From NCBI RefSeq assembly GCF_048128805.1, contig NC_136000.1, positions 12,730,854-12,794,853 of the forward strand: DNA of 64,000 nucleotides, read 5' to 3'. Under the pieces are notes generated by a model that saw only the letters and a program-made list of their open reading frames with translations, did no database searches and was not told the origin of the DNA. The position numbers were made by a program, and so were the translations under genes. The stretch comes from Centroberyx gerrardi (lineage: Eukaryota > Chordata > Actinopteri > Beryciformes > Berycidae). Positions 1 through 11,934 of this stretch are shown in pieces. How positions within the stretch are numbered: position 1 is the stretch's first letter; the number at the start of each line of letters is the position of its first letter.

Positions 1-1610
1 TTATTCATTAGGGAGGATCAGGGTGATTAAATAGATTTGTTGCTGGCCTAAACCAACCAAAAAGAAAATAGCTAGCCTACATTTTTCTGAACTCCATCCG
101 TGTCTGCCTCACTGATGCTGTCCGCGGTGCTGAAAAGACAGGGCTTCCTCTTTCACTGCAAAAAATATCCAGAACAAGTCAGTTCAATGTATCAAATCAG
201 GGTGGGGCAAGATGCCCACTTTAATAGTGTCCATTTTCTGTTAAAAATAAATATAATTTGAATATCAATATCATATGTACACAAGAAGCATACTTAAGTA
301 AACACATTTAGAGGACAATTAAATCAGAACAGTCTACAACTTTGTTACTGTGATACAAAACATACAATTTTGTAAAGGGTAGTGGGGGAAGATGATGTTA
401 TTCAAAGATGAACAGGACTGTTACCTTCTAGAAATGATACAAAATTGCATTTGGCTTCATCTAGTGGTCATGAGTTGAATTACAGAGGGATGCTTCTCAC
501 CTCGGGTTACCCTAAGAGTGATCTGCCTTATTCTGTCTTGTTTCAATATTCTGTCCTGTTTCAAGATATTGATACTTGTTTCCAGAGATTGAGATTGATG
601 ATTGAGTTTGGAGATTGATGGCAGGTAAGGGAAGTAGCCTACGTTGTCTACTAGTGACGAATGCTGCCTTCAAGTGCTGCTCGTAACATGTGTCATTTTG
701 GGCCTAACTCTTGGTTCATTACTTTGGCCGGAAAGAATAACAATACGGACCCTGTAAAAAGGTTATTGATACTTTAATTATTTTGTATTTATTTATAATT
801 ATTTTTATTTTTTTTACACAGCGTCCATGCTCCCCAGCCCCTGAACGTCTCATCTCGGCAGCTCAGGTGGTAACTTTCCCAGTCGTATTTACCCATTTTG
901 TTCATGTGCGGCCAAGCATAGTTCCAGTATTTGCGACAGCACTTGAAGGCAGCGCAGTATCCGGAGCTAACCTAGCTCTTCCTTGAATGCTATGACTCGA
1001 GCAAAGACATAAGGTAACGCCAAATATGAAACATGTAATTGTAAAATAGGTTTAAAGGGCTGTACTGCCAAGTATTTCAGGCTCCCACTGCAGACAGCGC
1101 TGCCTTTGTCATCGGCAGTCGTCGATAACTTAATGTTAGCAGCCGGCTAACTTCACTTGTTGTAGCTCAGCTAGCTAACGTGAACGTTACCCCAGGCTCG
1201 GTAAACATAAGAGTTACCTTAAAAATACAAGGATTTCGCAATAGCTTCCACAAAATTGTCAGCCGTTTCCACGCAGGCAAATTACTGTATTGGCTTTTCG
1301 TCGGGGCAGTGTCACTTTTGTTTTGGCGTTGAACATGCGTGTTGTGTGCTTATTAGTATAACTTAGTAAGGAGGATGTAACTGTTAGCTAAATGGACACA
1401 TGAGCTAAGCTAACTTTAACTGTTGGGTCCCCTTTACTACAGAACTGCTAATGTTGTTGCATGTTTGTGACAGACGTCTCTGAGTCACACGTGAACCCAT
1501 TCAGTTGTAGCCCTCGTACATTGTCATGTGGTATTTGGCGTTCTGTAAACAACTCATTTTTTGTCTGTGCACTGTTCACCAGTGTGTTATCTTATCACAT
1601 TTGTTTGCAG
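1..1610. other. Upstream and 5' leader region of parp16
   Basis: No coding exon could be supported here. The stretch is AT-rich to about 1000, then becomes richer in CpG and in GCTAGC/TAACGTTA-type motifs (about 1126-1190 and 1380-1415), which elsewhere in this window sit at gene starts. The first parp16 coding exon begins directly after an acceptor ending at 1610, so a non-coding leader exon must lie upstream. One candidate donor is at 1013/1014 (AAG then GTAACG). A small open frame at 783-986 has no recognisable content and is probably chance. Confidence 0.5.
994..1013 (+). other. parp16: Candidate end of a parp16 non-coding leader exon
   Basis: A plausible donor (AAG|GTAACG) at 1013/1014 could join to the acceptor at 1610/1611, which opens the first coding exon eight bases before the ATG. 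The start of this leader exon cannot be fixed from sequence. The call rests only on the donor motif and the promoter-like base composition around it. Confidence 0.25.
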
Positions 1611-1618
1611 TGTTGGGA

Positions 1619-4111
1619 ATGCAGCCACCTCTTCCACCTGACGCGGTCAGAGAGCTGGTGTGCTCCTGTCTCCACAGGGATCCAGTAGCTGCTGACCTGC
1701 GCTGCAGCCTGTTTGTGGCAGCTGCACAGAGCTACAAGAGGGACTCTTTGCTGAGACCCTTCCCACCTAGATACATAAGTGGTGAAAATAAGGATTTTGA
1801 GGAGCTGGTGAGATATTTTTTTTAAATTACGACTTTGCATCTTAGTTTCTGTGGGCATGGCCCACAGAAACATCTTAAAACTTACATCTCCAAGCGCAAG
1901 ACAGGAATTTGTCATGGTGACTTTAGTGGAGAAACATGAAATTACTTGCGTATAAGAACAACAGGGCCAAAGGGACAGGGTAAGACATACTGCGGACATG
2001 TGTGCGCCCTGTTGCTTTGGCATTGTGATGAAAAATGACAGTGTTTTGTCCTCCAGTTGACAGATGTGAGCTCCTTGCCTGGTGTGAGAGAGTTGGTGAG
2101 GCTGAGACCTGGGGAGGGAGAGCATCATCTGGCTCTCGCACATTGGGTTCTTTCTTCAAAAAGCTTTGCTGTGAAGACGCTGCAGAAAGAGGAGGTAGAT
2201 TACTGCACCTGTAATTAAACAGACCGCAGATTACACCCAGTCTCTTTTACCGTTTAATGTTTTGTTTACACTTGTTTCTCTGCTCTCTTACAGTATGCCA
2301 AACTCTGTGACCTGACAGAAAATGAAGGGATTTCTACACCTGTCCCAGACTTCCTGTTTGAGCTGGAGTACTGTGACCAGATGAATGCCAGGTTTGAGAA
2401 GATGCGGGCGGGCAGAGACCTCTTCTACGCTTTCCATGGGAGCCGCCTGGAGAACTTTCACTCTATCATTCACAATGGGCTACACTGTCACCTCAACAAG
2501 GTTGGTGCAGTTGTCCCAGGTTCACCTGCCCTGTAACAATAATAGGCCTTTTCATCCATTGTGAAAATATTGAAGTACTCACTCATAGACCTGTATTATT
2601 TAATGTTCTCCCTGAAATCTCATACAGATGTTTACTGTTGAGACTGTCCAGGAAATAGCCTAATCCAATTATTTCTGTGATGATTCAGGACTGTATGATA
2701 AGGACCTGAGTGGAAAAAAAAGAAATATGCAATTGTTTTTGACTGACATGGAAAATGACTTCTAGTCAATCTGACTTGTCTTTTGTGTGGCGCTTGCAGA
2801 CTTCGGTGTTTGGAGAGGGGACCTACCTCACCAGCGACCTCAGCATGGCTGTCCTGTACAGCCCCCACAGCAGCGGCTGGCGGGAAAGTCTCCTGGGTCC
2901 GCTGCTAAGCTGTGTTGCCTTGTGCGAAGTCATTGATCACCCAGATGTTAAGTGTCAGGTGAAGAAGAAAGGTATGTTCGCTATATATATATATATATAT
3001 ATATATAGTGAAAAAATGTGAATCCCATAACACTGATGTAATTGGCTGTACCTTTTGAAACCACCCACTAATTTCCTGAACTTATTTCAGACTCTGAAAT
3101 CATCGATCGTAAGCGCTCAAGGGCAAAGAACAGTGAAGGAGGGGAAGTACCGCAGAAGTACTTTATCGTCACCAACAATCAGCTGGTGCGAGTCAAGTAC
3201 CTGCTTGTGTACTCTCAGAGAAGGCACCTGTCCAGGTAAGGAATACCTGGGAGGGGTGTTGTTGCACAAATCACCGGGGGCAAGATGTATAAAAGATGCA
3301 TACACACAAAATGTATGCATACGCCATTTTCCACATGAATATTGGACTTCATAAAAAAGGATGTGCCGAGAGAATGTGTGTGTCTTCACGCTTCACAGCA
3401 TTCGCAGACAGACTTTTATGAGTCAGTTGAGCTGAGTGTGATGTGGAGAAGTGGTGAGAAGTGGGACAGCTTTAATCTTTTCACGACACCTTGTTAAAAC
3501 TGCTTTGATTTCTGACATGTTACATGTGGCTTGTAACACTGGATTTTAATATTTAAGTAATTCTCCAATACCGATATCCTATTTTAGCCTGGAATTAGCC
3601 TGATATTCAACGTACCAGTGCATCCCCAGTTTTTCCTATAGTAACCTTTTGGTGTTTGACATTTCATATTTGAGGGCAATGTCTTTATAATGTTATCACT
3701 GGACATGGTGTGCTGCCTCAAAATGACAAAGCAATGTAAACAACTTGATTATAGTAGAAATATTTTACTTTTTAACATGCATAGGCCTATATCTTATGAC
3801 TCCCAACATAAGGAATCCATAGTCGCCACCTCTGTTTGCTTATTTGAAACTGTAACTCAGTGGCTAAAACATCTTTTTTAAGTAAAGAATTGTTTTGCTA
3901 GAAAGAGTGCCATAAGTGAGCTTTGGCTGGCCTTCTTTTTGTAACAAGGCTGTTTTTTGTCTTGTGTTGCTTCAGACATTCCCGCGGCACCTCCTGGCTT
4001 GTCAGACACCACTTTGCTCTCATGATGAGCCTCTACCTTCTGCTGCTCATATTCATCGGTGCCTTTAACTCCACCACCTTCTTATCCTTTTGGAACAGAC
4101 TATTCCGGTGA
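1619..4111 (+). CDS. parp16: parp16: ER tail-anchored mono-ADP-ribosyltransferase PARP16
   Basis: Six coding exons: 1619-1807, 2057-2194, 2294-2500, 2800-2971, 3091-3235 and 3976-4111, all GT-AG and in frame, giving 328 aa (human about 322). PARP16 is known to sit in the ER and nuclear-envelope membrane, to transfer single ADP-ribose units from NAD+, and to modify the unfolded-protein-response kinases PERK and IRE1. The N-terminal half matches the family's helical region. The ART fold carries the family triad: His157 (in [10 protein letters not shown]), Tyr187 (in GEGTYLTSD) and Tyr259 (in [10 protein letters not shown]). Each is offset by exactly five from human His152/Tyr182/Tyr254. The tyrosine at the third position, not glutamate, fits mono-transferase activity. 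Residues about 297-318 are a hydrophobic C-terminal anchor followed by a basic tail (NRLFR). The start ATG lies eight bases after the acceptor and matches the family N-terminus (MQP). Nothing is broken. Confidence 0.96.
2982..3007. repeat. (TA)n microsatellite in parp16 intron 4
   Basis: About 13 uninterrupted TA units begin roughly ten bases after the donor of parp16 exon 4. The repeat is outside the donor consensus and is likely to be length-polymorphic. Confidence 0.9.
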
Positions 4112-4548
4112 CAGGACAGATGGCTGGGATGTTTATCCACAGTGCCTTCCTGATCAGAGACGGACTGAAAACTTTGGCAAAGATGATATTTTATGCACCT
4201 TAATACAGTTTTCTCTCGACTATCATTTTTCTTTTATTTGTACAGATAGTTATCATTACCACTTTTCCAAGGTAACATATCTTTCCAAATTGGTATGGGG
4301 ATCCTATTGTGTGTTCATGTTTTTTTTTTAATGTGTTATCAGTCCGTTCTGGGCCAAAAGCATTTTCAAAATGTTATGCAACGGTTCAGCTGTAATTTGT
4401 ATGGTTTGGTAAACATCCTGTTTTGTCCCGTTTAAGCTCTTTTTTCCCCTGTTTGTTCTTTCCAACCCAAGGGGAAAAGATGCTGGGCATTTAAAAAAAC
4501 ATTTTGTTTGAATAATTGGACAGCTAGACTACTTGAGACAAGCCTTAA

Positions 4549-5095
4549 AGGGTAACTTAGGTATTTTTCAACCTGGACCCTATTTCCCCATCTTTTTGTG
4601 TCTAAGTGACTAAAGGGGACAACAATTTTTGAAATTGGTCCAGTATTGAGCGAGATCGCATCAGCCGGCAGCCGCGAAACGAGTTGCAATGTAATCTGAC
4701 GGGGCAAATCGCACCGTCAATGTTCGTCCACTAAAAGTGTTTGTTTTTGCCACTGACAGGCTCAGGTTGTTATTATAAGTGTCTGACAACGTTATGGAAA
4801 GGACCTTACAGACCGGATCAAGCGAAAGGTAAAGAAAAACGTTTCATTTCTCTGTAAGGTCCTTTCCATAATGTTGTCAGACACTTATAATAAAAATCGG
4901 AGCCCGTCAGTGGCAAAAACAAACACTTTTAGTGGACGTACATTGACGGTGCGATTTGCCCCGTCGGATTACATTGCAGCTCGTTTCGCGGCTGCCGGCT
5001 GACGCGATCTCGCTCAATACTGGACCAATTTCAAAAATTGTTGTCCCCATTAGTTACTTAGACACAAAAAGTTGGGAAAATACCGAAGTTACCCT
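4549..5095. mobile_element. 547-bp foldback (long inverted repeat) element flanked by TTAA
   Basis: Left arm 4549-4811 and right arm 4852-5095 are near-perfect reverse complements separated by about 40 bases. The right arm lacks about 17 bases found in the left. The tips read AGGGTAAC...GTTACCCT and are flanked by TTAA on both sides (4545-4548 and 5096-5099), which looks like a target-site duplication. TTAA duplications are known for piggyBac and Kolobok elements, so this is most likely a non-autonomous foldback MITE of one of those superfamilies. There is no transposase frame inside. It lies downstream of the parp16 stop, before the first AATAAA outside the element, so it may be transcribed in the parp16 3' UTR as a long hairpin. 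Confidence 0.88.
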
Positions 5096-5620
5096 TTAAG
5101 ACATCTGTTTTTTGGTAAAAATTTATGTTAGATACTCTAAGGATTGCTGAGGTCATCAAGACTGAGGATTTTACTACATTAACATACTGTACTGACACAC
5201 TGCTGTCTGATTGCCTGGGTCTGATGCACAGTCTGCTCATCAGGCAGTGATGAGAAGGTTCCTCTTTCCATGGTTAAATTTGTTTTGTTTTTTTAATGGT
5301 TTGACTTTTTATTACTCTATTGTTTTCATGTCATTGACTAAGTGAGGAATTTTTATAAATCAGATATGATTTAGGAGTAACTTTATGGTATTGGGCGTAA
5401 TGGTTAGGTGTCTTTGATGAATGGGAATTATATGAGGTGGGTGTTGTTTGTGCTTACATTAATGGGAAACTGAATAGATCTTAGGAAGGCCAGTGACAAC
5501 CTCGTTCATAATAATACTTCAAATGTGCTGTTGTATCTTTATTACAGTACAGGGCTAAAGCTGTACATCCTCATGAATGCAACAGGAACTTTAAGATTTG
5601 TTACAAATTGTTGACATACT

Positions 5621-5626
5621 AATAAA
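5621..5626 (+). terminator. parp16: Candidate poly(A) signal for parp16
   Basis: The first AATAAA on the + strand after the parp16 stop that lies outside the foldback element. Use of it would give a 3' UTR of about 1.5 kb containing the foldback. This is a motif only, and upstream variant hexamers could be used instead. Confidence 0.35.
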
Positions 5627-7526
5627 ACAATACTTTTGATTTGAGTTTGATTTAAATGGTTTCAAGGGTTTGAATGAAAAATGTAAAATCCTTCTGAAGG
5701 TGACTTAAAAGTTCCCAGATGGGTTGTAATGCGAGAGTCTCTGTAAGAGTTACCAGAATGCAAGATGCTTGTACAGTTTACTTTTAAATCATTATTAAGA
5801 TTGTAGATTATCTCCATAACATCATGCACTGTGCTCAGTTTGTGCAGAAATGCTGAGAATAAACATTTAGAAACGACTGGAGCAAAGTGACTGGAACGCT
5901 GCCGAAGCTGCTTCCCATTGCTACATCAAAATCGATCGTCACTCCTTCACCGTAATCTCATGTACTTTTCTATTGTTCCTGGGTTTTGTTTACCTTGTTA
6001 ACTTTAACATGAGGTGCATCAGACCGGGGCACATTTATTACAGCTGGCACCCTGACAGTCCTTTGTTATCCATTGTTTTTATCAGTAAAAAAGTCAGACA
6101 GATATATGGGATTGATAACAGAGGCGGTCTGCTTTGGTGGCAGATCCTGTCGCCCTGATAGATACCTGATATGAAGTGTGTCTGCAGTGGGAAACACAAG
6201 AAATGTAAAAACGGAATTTGGATAAACTTTGCAAGCCAAACAGCACTGTCAGACTTAGAAGACAAATTAATATATATATAGCACTGGGTTTGGAAGCTGT
6301 GATACAAATGTCACAAACAGGAAAGCTGTTAAATAAGCTGTAAAATAAAATATCCTCTTAAATGAGGATATTTACTGGTGCATATTGTAGCAAGCTTTGA
6401 GTATTAATTAGTATTAATTACAAGTAATAATTAGTTAACTATGTATTCAGCAATACAGGTGAATACTTTCATTTATTCAGCCATAATTGTAATATACTGA
6501 CAGCACAGATACTATTATTTCTCCTTATTGATCTGTTTGTTTTCCTCAGTCTGGCAGTTTGTACCTATTCCTTTAGCAACGACTTGAATGAGGAGCTGCA
6601 CGTGTTTCTCTGTTTTCTGATTAAACCCCAGATATTATTTAGATATCACAGCACTTAAGATGGCAGTGATGCTGCTGCTGGCAGGTTAGACGAACGTTTA
6701 CGTAAGCCTTTGTTTTAGTGTAAAAACTGTCATTCAGTCTTGCGAAACACAACAGAGGTGTTTTTCCCTGATAAACTATTTCTTTTCCAGAAACGACTCA
6801 CATTTGAAGGACAGAGAACAAACTGCCCATTGTTGGTCGACTCTTTATTCCTGCTGTCTACCTGCCTCATTATTGCTGCCTCATAAACCGTCTGTTATTC
6901 AATAACCATCAACTGTCAGGGGGACCGTGCTGTGGAGGGGACACAGACACTTCACAAGACTCTCCCAGGATGTGAAACATTCAAACAGAACAGACACCAA
7001 ATACTGTTAGATTCATTTGACCGTTTAATTTATGATATTGTTATACCTGTATTATTATTATTGTATCCATTATTCTACCACATTGCCCTACCTCCAGGTT
7101 ATTTTTCTTTTTTACATCATTCTACATTTTTCTACTTGCTCCAATACAGGTTTACTACAAATAGTGCATGACTACTTCAATTCTCTGAGTGTTTTTACAG
7201 TTCGCCCGCAGGTTAACCTGTTATGATGATGGGAATTACTAGTTATATTCATGTAAATAAAGGTTTGAAGCAGATGGATTTAGTCCACTATATATAGTGG
7301 TCATATGAATTTTATGAAAGACACAATGCAGTTTATGAAATGAAATTTTAATTCTCATGATTCAAAATACATTTAATTTGAACATTTTATATTCAAGTAC
7401 ACATTACAGAAAATGTAATTGATGGATAAATTATTTTCAAGTTTTACAGAAAGTTTGGAGATAGCTGCCGTTTTCCATTTTGCTACATTTGCTAGTAAAA
7501 ATTCACAAAATTCTCCCAGCGACGGA

Positions 7527-9182
7527 TCACTTCAGTGCATTTGGACAAGCTGGGACCAAACACACGAAATACCCCTCAGGAGTACTCTGTAGAGGAAAGA
7601 ATGAGACATGATTATTGTCATTTGAATTTGTTGGCTTTTGTATTTCATGCCAATAAAGCATATTGAATTGAAAAACTGAATTTAATGAGACAATTCAAAA
7701 CCTCAGATTGGAGCCTCACGTATCTCAGGCAGTACAGTATGTGCAAGAAATACAGGTTCTGCATTGGTTGTTGATGTAGCTCACTGGTGCTTTGTGTTCT
7801 TTAAGATCCCACCTACCTGCAGGTTCTGGTGGCAGACAGGATGCTGAGGCAGGGACAGGTGATTGTGCACACACCTCCCAAAACGGTGCAGACAGGAGGG
7901 ATCAGAGGGAGCGCAGGTCTGAGGGCACGATGGAGGTTTCAGCAGCAGACAGCTCTGACAGGAGGTATGCTGGCAGGAGCCTTGGCACTCCTGCTTCTCC
8001 AATGACACAGACCTGCAGAGAGAAATGAGGGTTTCTGTTAAAAATGACGCAGTATAAAAGAGATAATAGGAAAAGGAAAGGAGCGGGTGAGTTGTTTCAC
8101 CTGGCAGAGCAGATTTCAGATGGGTTGGCCTGGCAGTATTCCCTGGTACAGTCAGGCCGACAGTTCTCCACATCCAGGGATTCAAGCACTGCACAAAAAA
8201 GTTTAAATCAAACACCCAATGAGAACCCGGAGGGAACGGGACTTGCAAATACATGGGCCTCTCTGGGCATTTCAGATTTGACATTTCTACCTTATCGAGA
8301 GCCGTAAAGAAACAATGAAAATCTCTTAATTTAATCCCAAACTACTACTGATAACTGTATCAATGAGAATGACAACTCTTCTCACCCGGGGCAGATAAGA
8401 GGTGTAATTAGGCTTAACTGTTAGGGAGAAACCTTTGAATCAAAGGAAGCCTTGACCACGCTATCGCTCTTCACAGCTCATAAACAAGATTTACCACATT
8501 GGCGCCATTCCCTTGACACTGTCTCATATCAGGGCTCACAAAATGAATTTTGGGCCTCGTATTACTGACTTTTTGTGATGCAGAATGCAACATTTACTCG
8601 TTGCTGACTTTTCTATCAGTGATGTATCAGTGCACTAGTGAGGAAAAGAATAAAAGAGATCTTGTGGATACTTTCAAACAGCATTAAATGTAAAGTGAGA
8701 GATGAAAGAACACTATCTAGCACTATTGTACTATTCAGTGATAAAAGGTCAACCCGGGGATTCAATGCACATCATAGGATACCTGCTTGATAACAATGAA
8801 ATTCTCCTTCTCATATTCACTATAATACAGGTAAATAAAACATGATCTTGCCTGCTTTACAGATCCCTCTGCTCTCCGCATCTGGTCTGTCAGTGGAGGA
8901 GTCCTGGTACTCACACACCAGCCCCTCATCACACTTCCCCAGGTAGTCCCACGTCCCTCCGCAGGTCTCCCCGGCGACCCTGGCACACGCCGGGCAGCAG
9001 CCGCAGACGCCTGTGGTGATGCCTCCTTCACACTGGAGCCTGAGCGCCTGGCGGGAGGTGCAGTGGATCCGCTCGCAGGGCGGGCAGTGCAGGGCCTGCA
9101 GCAGGTGCTGAGCCGACCCGGACGCCGCGTCTTCTGACCCCACCGCCCCCACGACCGCGCTCACCACTAACAACATCCACAT
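7527..9182 (-). CDS. Secreted IGFBP N-terminal-domain protein with a novel Cys-rich tail
   Basis: Four coding exons on the minus strand: 8852-9182, 8101-8188, 7817-8012 and 7527-7586, giving 224 aa in frame. Residues 1 to about 15 (MWMLLVVSAVVGAVG) form a signal peptide. Residues about 32-109 are an IGFBP N-terminal domain with the diagnostic GVCGCCPAC core and all twelve cysteines. The twelfth (in GICKA) is kept only if exon 1 ends at a GC donor (GCAG|GCAAGA). The nearby GT donor at 8861/8860 removes three codons and this cysteine. The remaining ~110 residues hold 15 cysteines in C-x3-C-x4-C-type spacings. The stretch with CRPDCTREYC vaguely resembles the start of a CRIM1/VWC repeat, but I cannot name the family. 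The ATG at 9182 is chosen because it opens the signal peptide 58 bp after a TATA box; an upstream in-frame ATG at 9239 lies too close to that box. Function is unknown; growth-factor or BMP binding is a guess. Confidence 0.8.
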
Positions 9183-9239
9183 CCTCGTGTTTTTATCAGT
9201 CTGATGGTTTCCTGGAGGTGAGAGGAGACCTGACACCAC

Positions 9240-9247
9240 CTTTTATA
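9240..9247 (-). promoter_or_regulatory. TATA box of the IGFBP-like gene
   Basis: TATAAAAG is read on the minus strand 58 bp before the chosen ATG. Transcription would start near 9210-9218 and give a leader of about 30-35 nt with no intron. This is the only gene in the window with a clear TATA promoter and no palindromic GCTAGC/TAACGTTA cluster, suggesting regulated rather than housekeeping expression. Confidence 0.6.
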
Positions 9248-11934
9248 TGTGTCAGTCCTTGGGATAACACCGGCAGCAAGACCTCAGAGTTTACGAGCCA
9301 CAACCTCCACCCCCACTGACAGCCAATAGTTGAGGGCAGGGGGGATTTCACTGGGTGGCTTTAGTGGAAATACACTGTTAATTATCCCCACGGTCTTATC
9401 TTTACAATATCAACGCTGTTTTTCTTTTTTTTTGTTTTCAAATAATTCCTCCTTCTGAACAGATAAGTTTGATGGAGGTGGAAAGACTGGCCCCCTTTGT
9501 ATTTGGAGTCACATGACCACTCAGAGGGGCAATTCAGTGCACGACTACAATCAGGTAATGACCTATTTCTTGAAAGAACAAAAGGACAGGATTAGGACAT
9601 CAGCAGGTTATCTGAACAACAGTCAGGACATCTCATGCGCCCGCAAGCTCTGAATAAAAACTCAAAAAAATGATATGACAATCTATTAAGTTGCACTTTA
9701 CAGGTCCATTCAGACAAATTAACATAACAGACATAACAGGAATACCATGATTTCTTTTTCTTTTTATTGGATGTGGAGGCTTAGGGCAGAAAACAGCAGA
9801 ACAGTACAATAGGTGTAACACAATATGTCAAATGCAAACTCAGGTATTTCTGGTACATGTGATTGTAAGATGGCAGCATTATTACCTCGCTCTTCAAGAT
9901 TACAAAACTGTAAATTTAATTATTTTTCTAGTCATTCCTACAGCGACTAAAACAAATTATCAAAGTTACATGCATTCCACCTTGAGACCGAACCAATGCA
10001 TTGCAGACACCATTTCAGTATTGATTTTTATTCAATTGGGGCTATACTAATAAAAACACACCAGTTATTTGTACAACCAGTTCAGGAAATGTCCTGTTTA
10101 AAAACAGAGTGTAAGAGTAAAATGAAAACATAGAACAGCTCCTCCTGATAAATACATTTGGTCCATTCTCAATACAAGCCATATGCAAATTAACACCAGA
10201 AAAAAAACACATAAAACTGCACATTCAGCTTCCTCACACATTTGTTATGGGTTTTGACCAACAGAGTGGAAACTGCGCTGTATCGTCATGTTAAGATTAT
10301 ATTCAGATGGAAACATTCATGTTTTATCAATAGAAGTTACTGTTTAAAGCCCCAACCTGACTGCAGAATGGCATATTCTGTTGAAACATGCTGTCACCCC
10401 ACATCTTGCTTTGTTTATGTTGAAATTCCTTGAAGATTTTTTTTTCAGTCCAACATTTAATGATTAATTAACATAGTAATATAGGCTACACCTGTGGTTT
10501 GAGGTTCAATGGGATAAGAACATTCCAGAAAACTTATTTCCCTAATACAAGTAAAAAAAAAATGTGGTCAAAGAAATAACTGATTTGAGCTTTAAATGGG
10601 CAACTCATGATTATAAGAATCACATCAGTCCTCAGTTTTAACACCTTTCTGGCAATACTTTGATGTACTGTGCCATAGCTTGAAAAAAAAAAAAATTACA
10701 AGTAATCATATTTAAAAATGTATCTAAAAGATCATTTAGTCATCTTAGCGGTACTGAAATATTCAGCATATTGTTAAAGGTCATGTAATAATGTGAATAT
10801 ATTCTTAAAGGGAAAGTTGGAATTTTTACATCCTGCAAATGCAGAGACGTGCTGTGTGTTTGTCTCATCTGTGTGTTTCCATGTGTCCGTTCACTAACGC
10901 ATCACCTGTAACTGTTCAAGATGATGATTGAGACAAAAGCTCGAATGCTCAGTAGGGCTGTGGGACAAAAATTCATCTAGGATTTTGACATTAGTACAGC
11001 GTAGGTATGGACCATCAAGAGGGATGTTGAAGTCCTCTGTCATCATCAACATGTCAACATTATTTTAAACTCGAGTCACTCTGCTGCTGCAGTGTGGAAG
11101 GATTGTGGTGCGCATTTTGGCAGGAAGAAAATATATTTCTACAACTGAATGTACAGTACAAGGCAATGGGTTTCTGGAACTTTGACATGAAAAACCTGAA
11201 TCAAACAGAAGATAATGCAGTTATGTCTTCACTCTTTTCTGTAGAAGCCATTGATGGCATTTTTGGAACAACTTCTACATTCCCTATTTTAACACATTAC
11301 AGTAGCATTGTTTGGCCAGCAGCAATGAAGCCACACCAGAGCCTGTTGCTGCTGACCCAATAATACCACAGATACCATAGGCACCACATTACCCAACCTT
11401 TCCTTTAACTGAACTTAATGCTTTAATTGCAAATAAACTTCAGGCCTACACATCATATTTTGGAATTTACACCTGAAAATAAAATGTATTCCCCAGTAAG
11501 ATGTGTAACTAATTGACTTGTTTAGGCCTACATGTTGCAATTTCATTTTAGGAATGTCCAACAACACTAACAGATGAAAACATGACAAATTCTTACACTT
11601 AATTTGCATAGAATGTCAAATGTAGTTCCTCTTACAGAAGTCAGATTATTTTTTTCTTTGACCAAGACCGAGATAAAATTTGGTAAACTTTCAGAGATGC
11701 AGAAACTGTCTTCCATCATTTTAATACGTGCTGTAGGCAAAATGGATGTCAACTAATTTGAGAGGATGTTTAAATAGTGTGGCCAATCCAAGAACAGATG
11801 AATACTGATTATTTCCAACAAGAAATAACCATACTAGGATGTTGTTTGTAACATTATTCGACACATTTTTGACATAAGGGATGGATGAGGGATGGCTGTG
11901 AGCAGCAGGAGAGCGGACGGTTTGATACGAGGGA
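9248..11934. other. Intergenic: IGFBP-like promoter region and eif3j 3' UTR
   Basis: No supported coding exon. The part next to 9240 is upstream of the IGFBP-like gene and contains GATA-like and HNF1-half-site-like words, which are weak evidence. The part next to 11934 is the minus-strand eif3j 3' UTR. Minus-strand hexamers that could end it are ATTAAA near 11421 and AATAAA near 10026. The rest is AT-rich, with poly-A/T runs. Confidence 0.5.

Larger units (their letters stand above)
4112..7526. other. parp16 3' UTR and parp16/IGFBP-like intergenic region
   Basis: After the parp16 stop this stretch holds a probable long 3' UTR, a 547-bp foldback element (separate entry) and AT-rich sequence without supported exons. 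AATAAA hexamers on the + strand occur at 5621-5626 and near 5860. A perfect 16-bp palindrome (CCACTATATATAGTGG) lies near 7285-7300. The last part should contain the 3' UTR of the minus-strand IGFBP-like gene; ATTAAA on that strand is present near 7346-7351. Confidence 0.6.

Noticed and set aside
783-986. 67-codon frame after a T-rich stretch and AG, upstream of parp16
   Set aside because: It looks like a possible exon because of the polypyrimidine tract, but the peptide is not recognisable and the frame does not join to parp16.
1595-2143. 182-codon open frame on the minus strand opposite parp16 exons 1-2
   Set aside because: No recognisable domain or splice structure, and it overlaps two well-supported conserved exons on the other strand; a shadow frame.
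6662-6690. Signal-peptide-like start (MAVMLLLAG) on the + strand
   Set aside because: The frame stops after nine codons, and although a GT follows, no downstream exon could be matched.
8855-8861. GT donor (ATCT|GTAAAG) for IGFBP-like exon 1
   Set aside because: It preserves frame but removes the twelfth IGFBP cysteine; the GC donor nine bases on gives the full domain. Kept as a possible alternative, not the main model.
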